The notes: generated by a model not told the origin, from the sequence alone. A stretch of DNA of 64,000 nucleotides from Nitratireductor thuwali (GCF_036621415.1 NZ_CP030941.1:1178001-1242000), one strand, 5' to 3'. Positions 41,116 to 50,695 are shown, numbered from the stretch's first letter. Numbers and translations: made by a program.

Positions 41116-44100
41116 ACGTCACCTCCCTCGATGAGGTCGAGCACGCCCTGGATCGGGATTGCGACCCAGTCCGGTCGGTTGGAAATCTCGTAATTGATCT
41201 CGTAAAAGCCTTTCTGGAGCAGGAAAAGTTCCATCAGGCTGTCCCGCATCTGCCGATCTTCGGGCTGGTTCTGCGCGCCGTCGGTTGCGGCGTGGTAGCC
41301 GGCCAGGAACTCTTCGGTCATGCGCCGGCGCCACAGCCGCGCCAGTTCGGCGCTGTCGCGCGACTGGTCGGGCAGCCGGAATGCCACCTGCCGCACCGCC
41401 GTCCAGGCCGCATAGTCGAAGGATCGCAGCATGCCGGCCACGTCCCGCAGGGGAGAGCTCTTCTCCCGGCGCTCGGCCAGGGTGCGCCGCGGCTCGCCTT
41501 CGAAGTCGATGATGAAGACGTCCTGCTGCGACACCAGCACCTGGCCAAGGTGATAATCTCCGTGGATGCGGGACTTCTTGCCGGACGGCCGGAGCTTTGC
41601 CGTCTCCCTCAGCTTCCGGTCGATCCGAGGCGCCAGGGCGAGCAGACGGTCGGCCGCTTCGCGCACGCCCTGCGGGAGCCGGTCGTGCCTCTGCTTGAGG
41701 CTGGCGCAGGCAGAGGCCACCTGCGCCCTGGCGTCCTTCGCCCATGCGGTGATGTCGGAACGGCGGATCGGCTCGCAGCGGAAGGCCTCGTCGCTGGTCT
41801 CGACGGCGAAGGCGGCGTGCAGCTGGCCGGTTCTCTCGCCCAGCCTGCCCAAAAGGTCCAGCGGATACAGGAAGGCGGCGGGCGCGGGGTCCTCGGGCGA
41901 AGCGGGCCCGGCCGCTGGCGGGCCCAGAAACTCGTCCTCGATATGCCGCTCCAACGCGTGGACGAAGACGCTCCACGCATCGCCCTGGTTCTCGACGAAG
42001 GCGGAGACGCTGGCGAATACCGTCTTTTCGCCGCCGTCCTCTTCGAGCTCGACCATGCCCAGGAAGGCGGGCGTGTTCTTGAAGCCGGCCTCCTCGGTCA
42101 GGAAACGCGCCACCTCCACCTCCGGCTGATGGCCCGGCCGCAGCCTGCGGAAGATCTTCAGGAGCGCCTTCCGGTCGAAGGCGACCGACACGTTGCTCTG
42201 CTCGCCCATCAGCACTTTGGGCGGCTCCTCGAACGCCATCGCCGTGAGCTTTTCATTGCCGTAGAACCGCAGCGTTCCGCCGGAAACCGGCATCTCCTGG
42301 TTTTCCTGCATGCGCCGCATCAGATCCGTGGCAAAACGGTCGTCATAGGAGCCGTCGATGAGGGCGCCGAGCTGCGGCCCCTTGCGCACCCGCGCGAGCG
42401 TGTTCGAAAGCTTCGGCGCGCCGAACTGAACGTTCTCCTCGCCCCACAGGATCGTAAGCGGCAACAGGTAGCGCTGCCGGTCGGCCTCGGCGAGGTCCAC
42501 ATCGACGACCGACAGAAGTCCTGCTTCCTCGTCGAGCCTTGCCACCTCCTCGATTTCGACGGAGCGTATTTCCTCTCCCTTGGCGCCGAACCAGCGCTGG
42601 CGTTGCAGGAATTGGGGAAGCGCGTTTTCCGTGAGCTGCCGCCGCTCCCTGCCCACGGGGGCGCGCTGGATCCGGCCGTCCGTCAGTGTCAACGTGATGA
42701 ACTCCGGAAGAGGCTCGGGCAGGTCGCTGTGCCAGTCGGGGGCCTCTGCCTCATCGGCCAGCAGAAACCAGAAGGCGCCATAGCCCGATAGCGTAAGCAT
42801 GTACGGCAGGTCGCCGATGGTCGGAAAGGGCGATTGGCTCATGAGCTCGATCGGCACGCGGTTCCGGTATCTGGAAAGGTCGAGTTCGACCGCCTGGGCC
42901 GAGCGGGAAAGATTGGCCACGCAAAGAAGCGTCTCGTTTCCGTCGCTGCGCGTATAGGCGAGGATGCGCCTGTTGCGCGGATAGACCAGGGTGAAGTCTC
43001 CGCGGCCGAAGGCATTGTGCTGCTTGCGCACGGCGATCATCCGCCTGATCCAGTTCAGCAGCGATGAAGGGTCCGCCTCCTGCGCCTCCACGTTGATGGT
43101 CTGGTAGCCGTAGACCGGATCCATGATCGGCGGCAGGTAGAGCGCCTGCGGATTGGCGCGCGAAAAACCGCCATTGCGGTCCGGCGACCACTGCATGGGC
43201 GTGCGCACGCCGTCCCGATCGCCCAGATAGATGTTGTCGCCCATGCCAAGCTCGTCGCCGTAATAGACGATCGGCGTTCCCGGCATGGACAGAAGCAGCG
43301 CGTTCATGAGCTCGATCTTGCGTCGGTCGTTCTGCATGAGCGGCGCCAGCCGGCGCCGGATGCCCAGATTGATGCGCGCGCGCACGTCCTCCGCATAGGT
43401 GCGCCAGAGATAGTCGCGCTCCCGGTCGGTGACCATTTCCAGCGTCAGTTCGTCATGGTTCCGCAGGAAGATGGCCCACTGGCAGGGATCCGGAATTTCC
43501 GGCGTCTGGCGCATGATGTCGCTGATCGGGTGCCGGTCCTCCTGGGCGAGCGCCATGTAGATGCGCGGCATCAGCGGGAAGTGGAACGCCATGTGGCACT
43601 CGTCGCCGTCGCCGAAATAGGGCCGCGTGTCCTCCGGCCACTGATTGGCCTCGGCAAGCAGCATCCGGTCGGGATATCTCTCGTCGAGGGCCGCGCGGAT
43701 CTTCTTGAGGATCACATGCGTTTCGGGAAGGTTTTCATTGTTGGTGCCGTCGCGCTCCACCAGGTAGGGAATTGCGTCCAGCCGCAGCCCGTCGACCCCC
43801 ATGTCGAGCCAGAAATACATGACCTTGATGACTTCTTCCAAAACCCGCGGGTTGTCGAAGTTGAGATCGGGCTGGTGGGAGTAGAAGCGGTGCCAGAAGA
43901 ACTGGCCGGCGACGGGGTCCCAGGTCCAGTTGGACGTTTCGGTGTCGAGGAAGATGATGCGCGTGCCGGAATAGCGCTCGTCGTCGTCGCTCCAGACGTA
44001 GAAATTGCGCGCGGCCGAGCCCTTCTTTGCCCTGCGCGCCCGCTGAAACCAGGGATGCTGGTCGGAGGTGTGGTTGATGACGAGCTCGGTGATCACCCTT

Positions 44101-44453
44101 ATGCCGCGCCGGTGCGCCTCGGCGACGAAGCGCCGGAAATCGCGCATCGTTCCATAGGAAGGATTTATGGAGCGGTAGTCGGCGATGTCGTAGCCGTCGT
44201 CCCGCAGCGGCGAGGGGTAGAACGGCAGGACCCATATCGCCGTCACCCCCAGCCGTTCGATGTAGTCGAGTTGCTGCAGCAGCCCGTTGAAATCGCCGAT
44301 CCCGTCTCCATTGGCGTCGTGGAACGCCTTGATATGGAGCTGGTAGATGATGGCGTCCTTGTACCAGTCGGACGGTTGCGCCTCGGGCGAGCGGGACTGT
44401 GCGCGGTCTGCGGTCGGTGAGATCGCAGGCGCAAGCTTTTCCATCGTGCTCAT
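41112..44453 (-). CDS. treS: Trehalose synthase-maltokinase fusion protein
   Basis: The 1113-residue fusion holds TreS (about residues 25-560), which isomerises trehalose to maltose, and a C-terminal maltokinase (Mak/Pep2, about 600-1105), which makes maltose-1-phosphate from ATP. TreS motifs: [53 protein letters not shown] (nucleophile Asp), [20 protein letters not shown] (acid Glu) and [12 protein letters not shown]. Kinase motifs: [10 protein letters not shown] at its start, then the catalytic-loop-like [10 protein letters not shown] and metal-binding [10 protein letters not shown]. The ATG at 44453 overlaps the glgE stop by 4 bp; a second in-frame ATG is three codons later. It supplies the donor for GlgE. 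Confidence 0.95.
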   Translation of the reverse strand: MSTMEKLAPAISPTADRAQSRSPEAQPSDWYKDAIIYQLHIKAFHDANGDGIGDFNGLLQQLDYIERLGVTAIWVLPFYPSPLRDDGYDIADYRSINPSYGTMRDFRRFVAEAHRRGIRVITELVINHTSDQHPWFQRARRAKKGSAARNFYVWSDDDERYSGTRIIFLDTETSNWTWDPVAGQFFWHRFYSHQPDLNFDNPRVLEEVIKVMYFWLDMGVDGLRLDAIPYLVERDGTNNENLPETHVILKKIRAALDERYPDRMLLAEANQWPEDTRPYFGDGDECHMAFHFPLMPRIYMALAQEDRHPISDIMRQTPEIPDPCQWAIFLRNHDELTLEMVTDRERDYLWRTYAEDVRARINLGIRRRLAPLMQNDRRKIELMNALLLSMPGTPIVYYGDELGMGDNIYLGDRDGVRTPMQWSPDRNGGFSRANPQALYLPPIMDPVYGYQTINVEAQEADPSSLLNWIRRMIAVRKQHNAFGRGDFTLVYPRNRRILAYTRSDGNETLLCVANLSRSAQAVELDLSRYRNRVPIELMSQSPFPTIGDLPYMLTLSGYGAFWFLLADEAEAPDWHSDLPEPLPEFITLTLTDGRIQRAPVGRERRQLTENALPQFLQRQRWFGAKGEEIRSVEIEEVARLDEEAGLLSVVDVDLAEADRQRYLLPLTILWGEENVQFGAPKLSNTLARVRKGPQLGALIDGSYDDRFATDLMRRMQENQEMPVSGGTLRFYGNEKLTAMAFEEPPKVLMGEQSNVSVAFDRKALLKIFRRLRPGHQPEVEVARFLTEEAGFKNTPAFLGMVELEEDGGEKTVFASVSAFVENQGDAWSVFVHALERHIEDEFLGPPAAGPASPEDPAPAAFLYPLDLLGRLGERTGQLHAAFAVETSDEAFRCEPIRRSDITAWAKDARAQVASACASLKQRHDRLPQGVREAADRLLALAPRIDRKLRETAKLRPSGKKSRIHGDYHLGQVLVSQQDVFIIDFEGEPRRTLAERREKSSPLRDVAGMLRSFDYAAWTAVRQVAFRLPDQSRDSAELARLWRRRMTEEFLAGYHAATDGAQNQPEDRQMRDSLMELFLLQKGFYEINYEISNRPDWVAIPIQGVLDLIEGGDV

Positions 44454-46441
44454 GAACGAACCCCCGGTGGCTTGAGTCGCCAGGCCATGTATGGCCGCTG
44501 GTGCGGATCGAGATACATGTGCTGCGTCTTGCCGCTCCACGCGAATGCCTGGTCGGTCACCAGGTCGTAGGCATCGATCGTGGCGTCGTCCGGCAGGCCG
44601 AACTCCCACAAGGGAACCTCGAAATGGGCAGCCTGCGGATTGTGCGGATCGAGATTGACCGCAAAGAGCAGGAAATTGGAAAGATCGTCGGTGAATTTGC
44701 CGTAGTAGAGGATGGCTTCGTTCCACGCGTTGTAGAAGTTGAGGTTGACGAACTGCCTGAGCGCCGGGTTCTCCTGCCGGAGCCGGTTTATGAAGGCTAT
44801 GTCCGGTTTTATGTTGCCGGGCCGGTCCCAGTCCCAGGCGCGGATCTCGTATTTCTCGGAGTTGAGATACTCCTCCTTGCCCGGCATGGCGGCCGCCTCG
44901 CAGAGCTCGAACCCGCTATAGACGCCGTAATTGGTGCCAAGCGTGGCCGCCAGGACAAGCCGCGCCTGAAAGCCGGGCCGCCCGCTCGTCTGCAGATAGA
45001 AGGGATTGATGTCCGGCGTGTTCACGAAGAAGTTCGGCCGCATATAGTGCCGGCACTCCTCGCGCGTCAGCTCGGTCAGATAGTCCGTCAGTTCCTGCTT
45101 GGTGTTGCGCCAGGTGAAATAGGAATAGGACTGGTTGAAGCCGACCTTGGCCAGCCGCTTCATCATCTTCGGCCTCGTGAAGGCTTCGGCGAGGAAGATC
45201 ACGCCGGGGTCGACCTGGCGCACTTCCTCGATCATCCATTCCCAGAAGGGCAAGGGCTTTGTGTGCGGATTGTCGACCCGAAAGATCCGCACGCCCCTTT
45301 CGAGCCAGAACAGCACGACGTCGCGCAGCGCGTACCAAAGGTCCGGGATGGCGTCGCGGTAGAAGTGGACATTGACGATGTCCTCGTACTTCTTTGGCGG
45401 GTTCTCGGCGAATTTGATGGTGCCGTCGGGCCGCCAGTCGAACCATTCGGGATGCTCCTTGATCCACGGATGGTCGGGCGAGCACTGGATGGCGAAATCG
45501 AGGGCGATCTCCAGCCCGTGCTTTCGCGCCGCCGCCACCAGACGGGCGAAATCGTCGAAGGTACCGAGCTCGGGATGAATGGCGTCGTGCCCGCCCTCTT
45601 CCGAGCCGATCGCATAGGGGCTGCCGGGATCGTCCGGCGTCGCCATCAGGCTGTTGTTGCGCCCCTTGCGGTTCGTATGGCCGATCGGGTGGATCGGCGG
45701 GAAATAGAGAACGTCGAAACCGAGCGACCGCACATAAGGCAACCGTTCGATGACGTCGTCGAAGGTTCCGTGCCTGTCCGCCCGGCCCGATTGCGAGCGC
45801 GGCATCAACTCGTACCAGGCGCTGAATGCCGCCCTCTCGCGGTCGACGAAGACGGGGAAGGCCGTCTCCGTCTGCGTCAGGTTCACCCGGGCCGTCAGGC
45901 GGGCCATCAGCACCGCCATGTCGTCGCTCAGCATGACGGCGAGCATGTCGCCCTCGGAGGAGGACTGCTCGACCTCGGCCAGGAGCGCCTTGAGCGCCGA
46001 GCGGTCGCCCGACGACCCGGCGCGGGCGCCGGCGGCCTGTTCGACCAGGCGCCTGCCCTCTTCCAGCTCCAGCGAAATCTTCTGGCCGGCATCGTGCTTC
46101 TTTGAGACCTCTGCGCGCCAGGTGGCGAAAAGGTCGCGCCAGGCCGCAATCTTGAACTCGTGGCTCCCCGGCTTGGCAAAGACGACCGAGGCGCGCCAGC
46201 GGTCGTTCCCAAGATGGCGCATGGGGGTCTCGCCCCAGCGCTGGCGGCCGCGGGCGCGGTGGAGAAGCGCTGCTGCGATCACGTCATGGCCGTCGCAGAA
46301 GATGTCGGCTTCCACGGTGAATGGTTGGTTGACGACCGCCTTTGCGGCGAAGCGGCCTGCGTCGATCGCCGGATCGACGGCTTCTATGGCAATACGGCTG
46401 GCAGCGAGCGTTTGTAGGATGTCCTGCTCCGGATGGTTCAT
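44450..46441 (-). CDS. glgE: Alpha-1,4-glucan:maltose-1-phosphate maltosyltransferase
   Basis: GlgE (GH13_3) adds maltosyl units from maltose-1-phosphate to growing alpha-1,4-glucan. The 663-residue protein has an N-terminal beta domain (FTVEADIFCDGHDVIAAALL), a helical-bundle insert, SAWYELMPRSQSG, GFDVLYFPPIHPIGHTNRKG, PEWFDWRPDGTIKFAENPPK, FRVDNPHTKPLPFWEWM (nucleophile Asp), VIFLAEAFTRPKMM (acid Glu) and QSYSYFTWRNTKQEL. ATG 46441 gives a 23-nt leader from the EcfG-type promoter; the longer frame would start upstream of that promoter and is rejected. It is the first gene of the operon. Confidence 0.95.
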   Translation of the reverse strand: MNHPEQDILQTLAASRIAIEAVDPAIDAGRFAAKAVVNQPFTVEADIFCDGHDVIAAALLHRARGRQRWGETPMRHLGNDRWRASVVFAKPGSHEFKIAAWRDLFATWRAEVSKKHDAGQKISLELEEGRRLVEQAAGARAGSSGDRSALKALLAEVEQSSSEGDMLAVMLSDDMAVLMARLTARVNLTQTETAFPVFVDRERAAFSAWYELMPRSQSGRADRHGTFDDVIERLPYVRSLGFDVLYFPPIHPIGHTNRKGRNNSLMATPDDPGSPYAIGSEEGGHDAIHPELGTFDDFARLVAAARKHGLEIALDFAIQCSPDHPWIKEHPEWFDWRPDGTIKFAENPPKKYEDIVNVHFYRDAIPDLWYALRDVVLFWLERGVRIFRVDNPHTKPLPFWEWMIEEVRQVDPGVIFLAEAFTRPKMMKRLAKVGFNQSYSYFTWRNTKQELTDYLTELTREECRHYMRPNFFVNTPDINPFYLQTSGRPGFQARLVLAATLGTNYGVYSGFELCEAAAMPGKEEYLNSEKYEIRAWDWDRPGNIKPDIAFINRLRQENPALRQFVNLNFYNAWNEAILYYGKFTDDLSNFLLFAVNLDPHNPQAAHFEVPLWEFGLPDDATIDAYDLVTDQAFAWSGKTQHMYLDPHQRPYMAWRLKPPGVRS

Positions 46442-46471
46442 AACGAATTTTCTCGATCGGAATATCTGTCG

Positions 46472-46496
46472 AACGCGGTGCAGGCGTGAGAGTTCC
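46472..46496 (-). promoter_or_regulatory. EcfG-type promoter of the glgE-treS-glgB-glgX-treZ-malQ-treY operon
   Basis: Minus strand: GGAAC (46496-46492), 16 bp, CGTT (46475-46472), a full consensus match. The transcription start should fall near 46465, about 23 nt before the glgE ATG. No other promoter-like pair was seen upstream of glgE. Confidence 0.75.
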
Positions 46497-46647
46497 CTTC
46501 GCCATGCCCGCGGTGTCGCGCGCGGGCGCCGCTCGACCTGCCGCTCCACCCCGATATGCGCTGCCTTGCGGGCGCGGAACGGCGACCGGACCGAAGGGCG
46601 CGGCCGGTGATCCTCCGGCGATCCCCCACCTTTTTATCCGGCTGACG

Positions 46648-46672
46648 CGAACATTCGCCTGCGCCATGCGTT
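46648..46672 (+). promoter_or_regulatory. EcfG-type promoter variant for the DUF2267 gene
   Basis: CGAAC (46648-46652), 16 bp, CGTT (46669-46672). One -35 base differs from GGAAC. The leader would be about 59 nt. Confidence 0.45.
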
Positions 46673-46737
46673 GTGAGCGCACGGACCGGGCAACGCCCCG
46701 GCGTTTCCATCAACAGTAAACCTGGGAGGGCTGAACG

Positions 46738-47175
46738 ATGACGAGCACAGGCCCAGAAGTTTTTGACAAAACGATCCAGACCACGAACATCTGGCTCAAC
46801 GAGATCATGGCCGACCATGGCGGCGACCGGCAGGTCGCATGGCACATACTGGGCGCGGTGCTGAAGGCGCTGCGCGACCGGCTGCCGGCGGATCTGTCCG
46901 CCCATCTGGGCGCCGAGCTGCCGCTGCTGATCCGCGGCCTTTACTACGACCAGTACCAGCCTTCGCGGCAGCCGGACATTACCCGCTCCCAGGAGGCTTT
47001 TCTGGAGCGTGTAGAGGAAGGGCTGGCCGACATCAGGCCGGTCGACCCCGCCAAGGCGACCCAGACCGTTTTCCGCGTCATCACCCACCATATCGATCTT
47101 GGCCAGTCGGCCAAGGTGCGCGAGGCGCTGCCCAAGGATCTGCAGGCGCTGTGGCCGGAAAGCGTAGGCGTTTAG
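46738..47175 (+). CDS. DUF2267 domain protein
   Basis: The 145-residue soluble all-helical protein matches DUF2267: VFDKTIQTTNIWLNEI, RQVAWHILGAVLKALRDRLP, SAHLGAELPLLIRGLYYDQY and a second repeat-like half with VFRVITHHIDLGQSAKVREA. DUF2267 proteins are small unknowns often seen in stress-induced loci. GGGAGG lies about 8 nt before the ATG. It is divergent from glgE, with an EcfG-like element of its own, so the two units may respond to the same signal. Confidence 0.87.
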   Translation: MTSTGPEVFDKTIQTTNIWLNEIMADHGGDRQVAWHILGAVLKALRDRLPADLSAHLGAELPLLIRGLYYDQYQPSRQPDITRSQEAFLERVEEGLADIRPVDPAKATQTVFRVITHHIDLGQSAKVREALPKDLQALWPESVGV

Positions 47176-47260
47176 AGCAATTCCAGGAAACCGGAAGCCG
47201 GTTTCAAATCAAGCAGTTGGATCAGTTCGGCGTTTCTGTGAAACGGTGAACTGATCTGCA
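47172..47260 (+). repeat. Dispersed intergenic repeat, family 2, copy E (with hairpin)
   Basis: It begins at the stop codon of the DUF2267 gene: TTCCAGGAAACCGGAAGCCG, then a hairpin with perfect 9-bp arms GATCAGTTC...GAACTGATC (47220-47256) around CGTTTC TGT GAAACG. The next gene starts 12 bp after the repeat. Confidence 0.82.
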
Positions 47261-47272
47261 GGGAGATGTGAG

Positions 47273-48616
47273 ATGGCTGACGCCGGAACGACCCAAAGCA
47301 CCAGAGCCCGCCATGCCGACGAAGCGGCGAGCTGGGTGCGTGACCGCTGCGAACAGCTCCCCCCGCCGGAAAAGCCGGAGCTCTTCGGCACCATGTTCGA
47401 CCGCTTCGCCGACGCCCGCGTGGTGCTGCTCGGCGAGGCGACCCATGGCACATCCGAGTTCTACCGTGCCCGCGCGGCCATCACCCGCCGGCTGATCGAG
47501 CGTCATGGCTTCAACGTCGTGGCGGTCGAATCGGACTGGCCGGATGCCGCGCGGGTGGACCGCCATGTGCGCCACCGGCGGGCGGGCCGCTACGACGAGG
47601 AGACCTTCGCCCGCTTCCCCACCTGGATGTGGCGCAACAGGGAGTTCGCCGATTTCGTGGATTGGATGCGCGGCCACAATGAGCATCTGTCCGCCGAGGA
47701 CAGGGTCGAGTTCCGCGGCCTCGACGTCTATTCCATGTCCGCCTCCATCGCCGCCGTCGTCGACTATCTCGATCGTGTCGACCCGGAGGCCGCCGAAGCC
47801 GCGCGCCGTCGCTACGGATGCCTCACGCCGTGGCAGGCCGACCCTGCCCACTACGGCCGCGCCATGCTCAGGGGCGCGCGCGACACCTGCGAGGACGAGG
47901 TCGTCGCCCAGCTTCGGGCGCTGCTCGAAAAGCGGCTGGAATATGTCGCGGCGGACGGCGAGGAATTTCTCAGCGCGGCGCAGAACGCCCGTATAGTGCG
48001 CGCGGCCGAGCAGTACTACCGCATCATGTATCACGGCTCGACCGAATCCTGGAACCTGCGCGACCGGCACATGTTCGACACGCTCCAGCACGTTTTGGAT
48101 GCGCGCGGGCCGGATTCCAAGGCCGTCATTTGGGCGCACAATTCCCATATCGGCAATGCCGCGGCCACGGCAATGGGCTGGCAGGGCGAGTTCAACATCG
48201 GCGAATTGTGCCGGACGGCCTATGGCGATGCCGCCGCCCTGATCGGCTTCGGCACCGACCGCGGCACGGTCGCCGCCGCCGACGACTGGGGCGGCCCCAT
48301 GCGCATCAAGGACATAACCCCCTCGCGCCCCGATTCCTACGAGCGGATCTTCCGTCAGTCGGGCATCGCAACCTCGCTGACCGATCTGCGCGCGCCAGCC
48401 AATCGCGAGTTGCGCGAGGCGCTGAGCGCGCCTCGCCTGGAACGGGCCATCGGCGTCATCTACAGGCCCGAGAGCGAGCTTTACAGCCACTATTTCGAGG
48501 CCGTTCTGCCGGAGCAGTTCGACGCCTATGTCTGGTTCGACGAGACCAGCGCCGTCACGCCGCTGCCCACGGAACGCCCGCATGGCGTTCCCGAAACCTA
48601 TCCCTTCGGCGTGTAG
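47273..48616 (+). CDS. Erythromycin esterase family protein
   Basis: The 447-residue protein has the EreA-like fold: VVLLGEATHGTSEFYRARAA (His and Glu of the proposed active site), VVAVESDWPDAARVDRHV, FRGLDVYSMSASI, VIWAHNSHIGNAAATAMGWQ, and YSHYFEAVLPEQFDAYVWFD. Although named for macrolide esterases, most members are of unknown function and often lie in stress regions, sometimes next to a phosphoribosyltransferase (none here). A resistance role should not be assumed. The GGGAG site is about 6-8 nt before the ATG. The upstream repeat separates it from DUF2267. Confidence 0.85.
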   Translation: MADAGTTQSTRARHADEAASWVRDRCEQLPPPEKPELFGTMFDRFADARVVLLGEATHGTSEFYRARAAITRRLIERHGFNVVAVESDWPDAARVDRHVRHRRAGRYDEETFARFPTWMWRNREFADFVDWMRGHNEHLSAEDRVEFRGLDVYSMSASIAAVVDYLDRVDPEAAEAARRRYGCLTPWQADPAHYGRAMLRGARDTCEDEVVAQLRALLEKRLEYVAADGEEFLSAAQNARIVRAAEQYYRIMYHGSTESWNLRDRHMFDTLQHVLDARGPDSKAVIWAHNSHIGNAAATAMGWQGEFNIGELCRTAYGDAAALIGFGTDRGTVAAADDWGGPMRIKDITPSRPDSYERIFRQSGIATSLTDLRAPANRELREALSAPRLERAIGVIYRPESELYSHYFEAVLPEQFDAYVWFDETSAVTPLPTERPHGVPETYPFGV

Positions 48617-48658
48617 GGCGGTTCGAGGAAAGCGCGAAAAAGGCTCCCATCCAAGCGC

Positions 48659-48682
48659 GACCGGCGGCCGCCCCCGCCGGTC
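48659..48682. terminator. Hairpin between convergent esterase and HxlR genes
   Basis: GACCGGCG - 8-nt loop - CGCCGGTC is a perfect 8-bp stem that ends at the HxlR stop codon. No long T tract follows on either strand, so it may be a weak bidirectional terminator. Confidence 0.4.
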
Positions 48683-49064
48683 AGCGCTCCATGCGGTCGT
48701 AGCGCTGGCGGGCCTCTTCGATGGCCGGCAACTGCCGCCCGATCCATCCGGCAAGTCCATCCATGATCGATAGCAGATCCTGCCCCGCCGGCGTGAGGGC
48801 GTAGCTCACCTTGGGCGGCACGGTGGGCTCGACATAGCGCTCGATGAGGCCGTTGCGGCACAGGCTCTTGAGGTTCTGCGACAGCATTCTCTCGCTGATC
48901 CCCTCGATCCGGTCACGCAGATGGTAGAAGCGCTGCGTGCCGTCCTTGAGCGCCCAAAGGATGAGCAGCACCCACCGGCTCGTGATCAGTTCGAAGACCT
49001 CGCGGCCGGGACAGTCCGCGTGAAGCGGATCGGCATCGGCGGTGTAGGTTGGGCTTACACTCAT
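48681..49064 (-). CDS. HxlR-family transcriptional regulator
   Basis: The 127-residue winged-helix protein has an early conserved Cys in ADCPGREVFELITSRW, then LLILWALKDGTQRFYHLRD, GISERMLSQNLKSLCRNGLI and a PPKVSYALTPAGQDLL wing. HxlR proteins often sense electrophiles through that cysteine and control a divergent oxidoreductase or dehydrogenase gene. Here the divergent position holds only the tail of a broken gene (49088-49228), so the regulator may have lost its local target. The AI-2E-type permease begins 349 bp away. Confidence 0.88.
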   Translation of the reverse strand: MSVSPTYTADADPLHADCPGREVFELITSRWVLLILWALKDGTQRFYHLRDRIEGISERMLSQNLKSLCRNGLIERYVEPTVPPKVSYALTPAGQDLLSIMDGLAGWIGRQLPAIEEARQRYDRMER

Positions 49065-49087
49065 GTTAGCTCCCGATTTTCAAAACC

Positions 49088-49228
49088 GTACTTCCAGCGA
49101 AGGAGGCCCAGAAGGCGTGGGCACAGACCGATGCCTTCGCTGCACATGTCCGGCGCATCGGGCCTTTGCTGGAGAAGGTCGACTCCATCCCGGTCGAGCT
49201 TGCCGCAAAGCATGAAAGCGTGCCGTGA
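49088..49228 (+). pseudogene. Possible 3'-terminal remnant of a gene lost next to hxlR
   Basis: An in-frame stretch reads VLPAKEAQKAWAQTDAFAAH and VRRIGPLLEKVDSIPVELAA, then KHESVP and a TGA stop. There is no start codon or ribosome site, and a stop lies a few codons upstream. The composition and helix pattern look like a real protein C-terminus, about 46 residues. A divergent target gene is usual beside hxlR, so this may be what is left after a deletion. No family was recognised, and chance coding cannot be excluded. Confidence 0.3.
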
Positions 49229-49413
49229 GATTGCGAGAGCCGCTACAGGAAGTTAGACAGGTTTGCCGCTTGGGGAAATGGCGAAACGACCTGACGGCTT
49301 CATCTTGAGCGCAGGCAGATGGCACCAAGAACCGCCTGGACGACAATTCGCGCTTGCATCGATGACGCTGCCGTGGCTCCGATATGTTTCGGCAATGATA
49401 TGGGAAATCGGTG

Positions 49414-50601
49414 ATGGAATCGCGCAGCGGCAACAAGACGCCGGATACTGGCCCGCAGCCGCGTTGGCTCGGAACCTCGGCATCCTCCCGCGTTGCATTG
49501 ATTCCGCCTCTGTCGGTCGCCCGCTGGCTGCTGGTGCTGGTGATTGCCGCGGGCATCTACTTCTTTCACGGTTTCCTGGTCCCCGTTCTCGCCGCGCTGG
49601 TCATCGGCTTTGCCAGTTGGCCGCTCTACCGCGCCCTCCTGAAGCGCGTCGGCGGCAACAGGACAGCCGCGGCGACCATCGCCCTCCTGCTGATCCTCGC
49701 CTTTCTCATCGTTCCGATCGCCTTGGCGATCAGCTATGCGATCGAGGAGATCGGTTTGTGGTTCACCTGGGCTGCGCAGACCAACGAGGTGGGTGCGCCG
49801 ACGCCGGACTGGATTGCCGCCCTGCCCGGTATCGGCGACTGGCTGAGCGAGCAGTGGGACCGGTATGTCGGCCATCCCGGCGCTATCGGAGAGCTCGTGC
49901 AGCTCCTCAACGGTGCCAATATCGGCAGCATCTATCGCGCGGTCCTGGCCACGGGAACCGGCGTCTTCGACCTGTTCCTGACCCTGCTTTTCATGTTGAT
50001 CGCCCTGTTCTTCGTCTTCCGCGACGGCGAGGAATTCGTCGCGCAGCTCGATACGCTGGGCGAGCGCATCTTGCCCACGCGCTGGGAGAGGATTTCGCGC
50101 GTCGTGCCCGCCACCATCAGCTCCACGGTCACCGGCATGACGCTGATCGCCATCGGCGAGGGCATCGTTCTGGGCGTCGCATACTGGCTGGCCGGTGTCC
50201 CTTCGCCGGTGACGCTGGGCGTTCTTACGGGGCTGATGGCGCTGATACCGGGCGGCGCGCCGCTGTCCTTCACCCTCGTTTCCATCTACCTTGTCGCAAG
50301 CGGCTCCCCGATCGCCGGCCTGGCGCTGTTTGCCTGGGGCTCGACCGAACTCTTCATCGTCGACAAGACGTTGCGGCCAAGGCTGGTCGGAGGACCGATC
50401 AAGCTGCCCTTCCTGCCGACCTTCTTCGGCCTCATCGGCGGTGTGAAGACCATGGGCTTCCTGGGCCTGTTCATCGGCCCGGTGCTGATGGCGCTGCTCG
50501 TCGCCATCTGGCGCGAATGGCTCCACGAGATGCGATTGCCGCCGCCCGCCGAAAGGTCGGCGCCGGGCGATCCAAAGCAGTACCCCGAACCACCACGATG
50601 A
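49414..50601 (+). CDS. AI-2E family transporter/permease
   Basis: The 395-residue inner-membrane protein has the AI-2E (PerM/YhhQ-like) layout: two helices at the N-terminus (LLVLVIAAGIYFFHGFLVPV; TIALLLILAFLIVPIALAI), a soluble middle part with amphipathic helices, and C-terminal helices with TGMTLIAIGEGIVLGVAYW, LMALIPGGAPLSFTLVSIYL and MGFLGLFIGPVLMALLVAIW. Substrates are rarely known; autoinducer-2 export and ion antiport have both been proposed for relatives. ATG 49414 is preferred to the adjacent GTG. Family-2 repeat DNA follows the gene. Confidence 0.88.
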   Translation: MESRSGNKTPDTGPQPRWLGTSASSRVALIPPLSVARWLLVLVIAAGIYFFHGFLVPVLAALVIGFASWPLYRALLKRVGGNRTAAATIALLLILAFLIVPIALAISYAIEEIGLWFTWAAQTNEVGAPTPDWIAALPGIGDWLSEQWDRYVGHPGAIGELVQLLNGANIGSIYRAVLATGTGVFDLFLTLLFMLIALFFVFRDGEEFVAQLDTLGERILPTRWERISRVVPATISSTVTGMTLIAIGEGIVLGVAYWLAGVPSPVTLGVLTGLMALIPGGAPLSFTLVSIYLVASGSPIAGLALFAWGSTELFIVDKTLRPRLVGGPIKLPFLPTFFGLIGGVKTMGFLGLFIGPVLMALLVAIWREWLHEMRLPPPAERSAPGDPKQYPEPPR

Positions 50602-50634
50602 GCGCCGGCGCGGCGGTCCTGGAAGCGGTTCCAT

Positions 50635-50695
50635 GAAAAGCGGAAGCCGCTTTTCCGCCCGGAACCGCGTAGAATCAAATAGTTGGTTGAGTTAG
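50635..50695 (+). repeat. Dispersed intergenic repeat, family 2, copy F (without hairpin)
   Basis: It shares AAAAGCGGAAGCCGCTTTTC, CGCCCGGAACCGCGTAGAAT and CAAATAGTTGG with copy D but lacks the GATCAGTTC hairpin. It fills the space between the convergent AI-2E and ugd genes. AAAAGCGG AAG CCGCTTTT is itself a strong hairpin that could stop both transcripts. Confidence 0.7.

Noticed and set aside
47273..48616. Macrolide resistance function for the erythromycin-esterase-like gene
   Set aside because: The family is broad and mostly not involved in drug resistance; the setting is a chromosomal stress region without other resistance genes or mobile elements.
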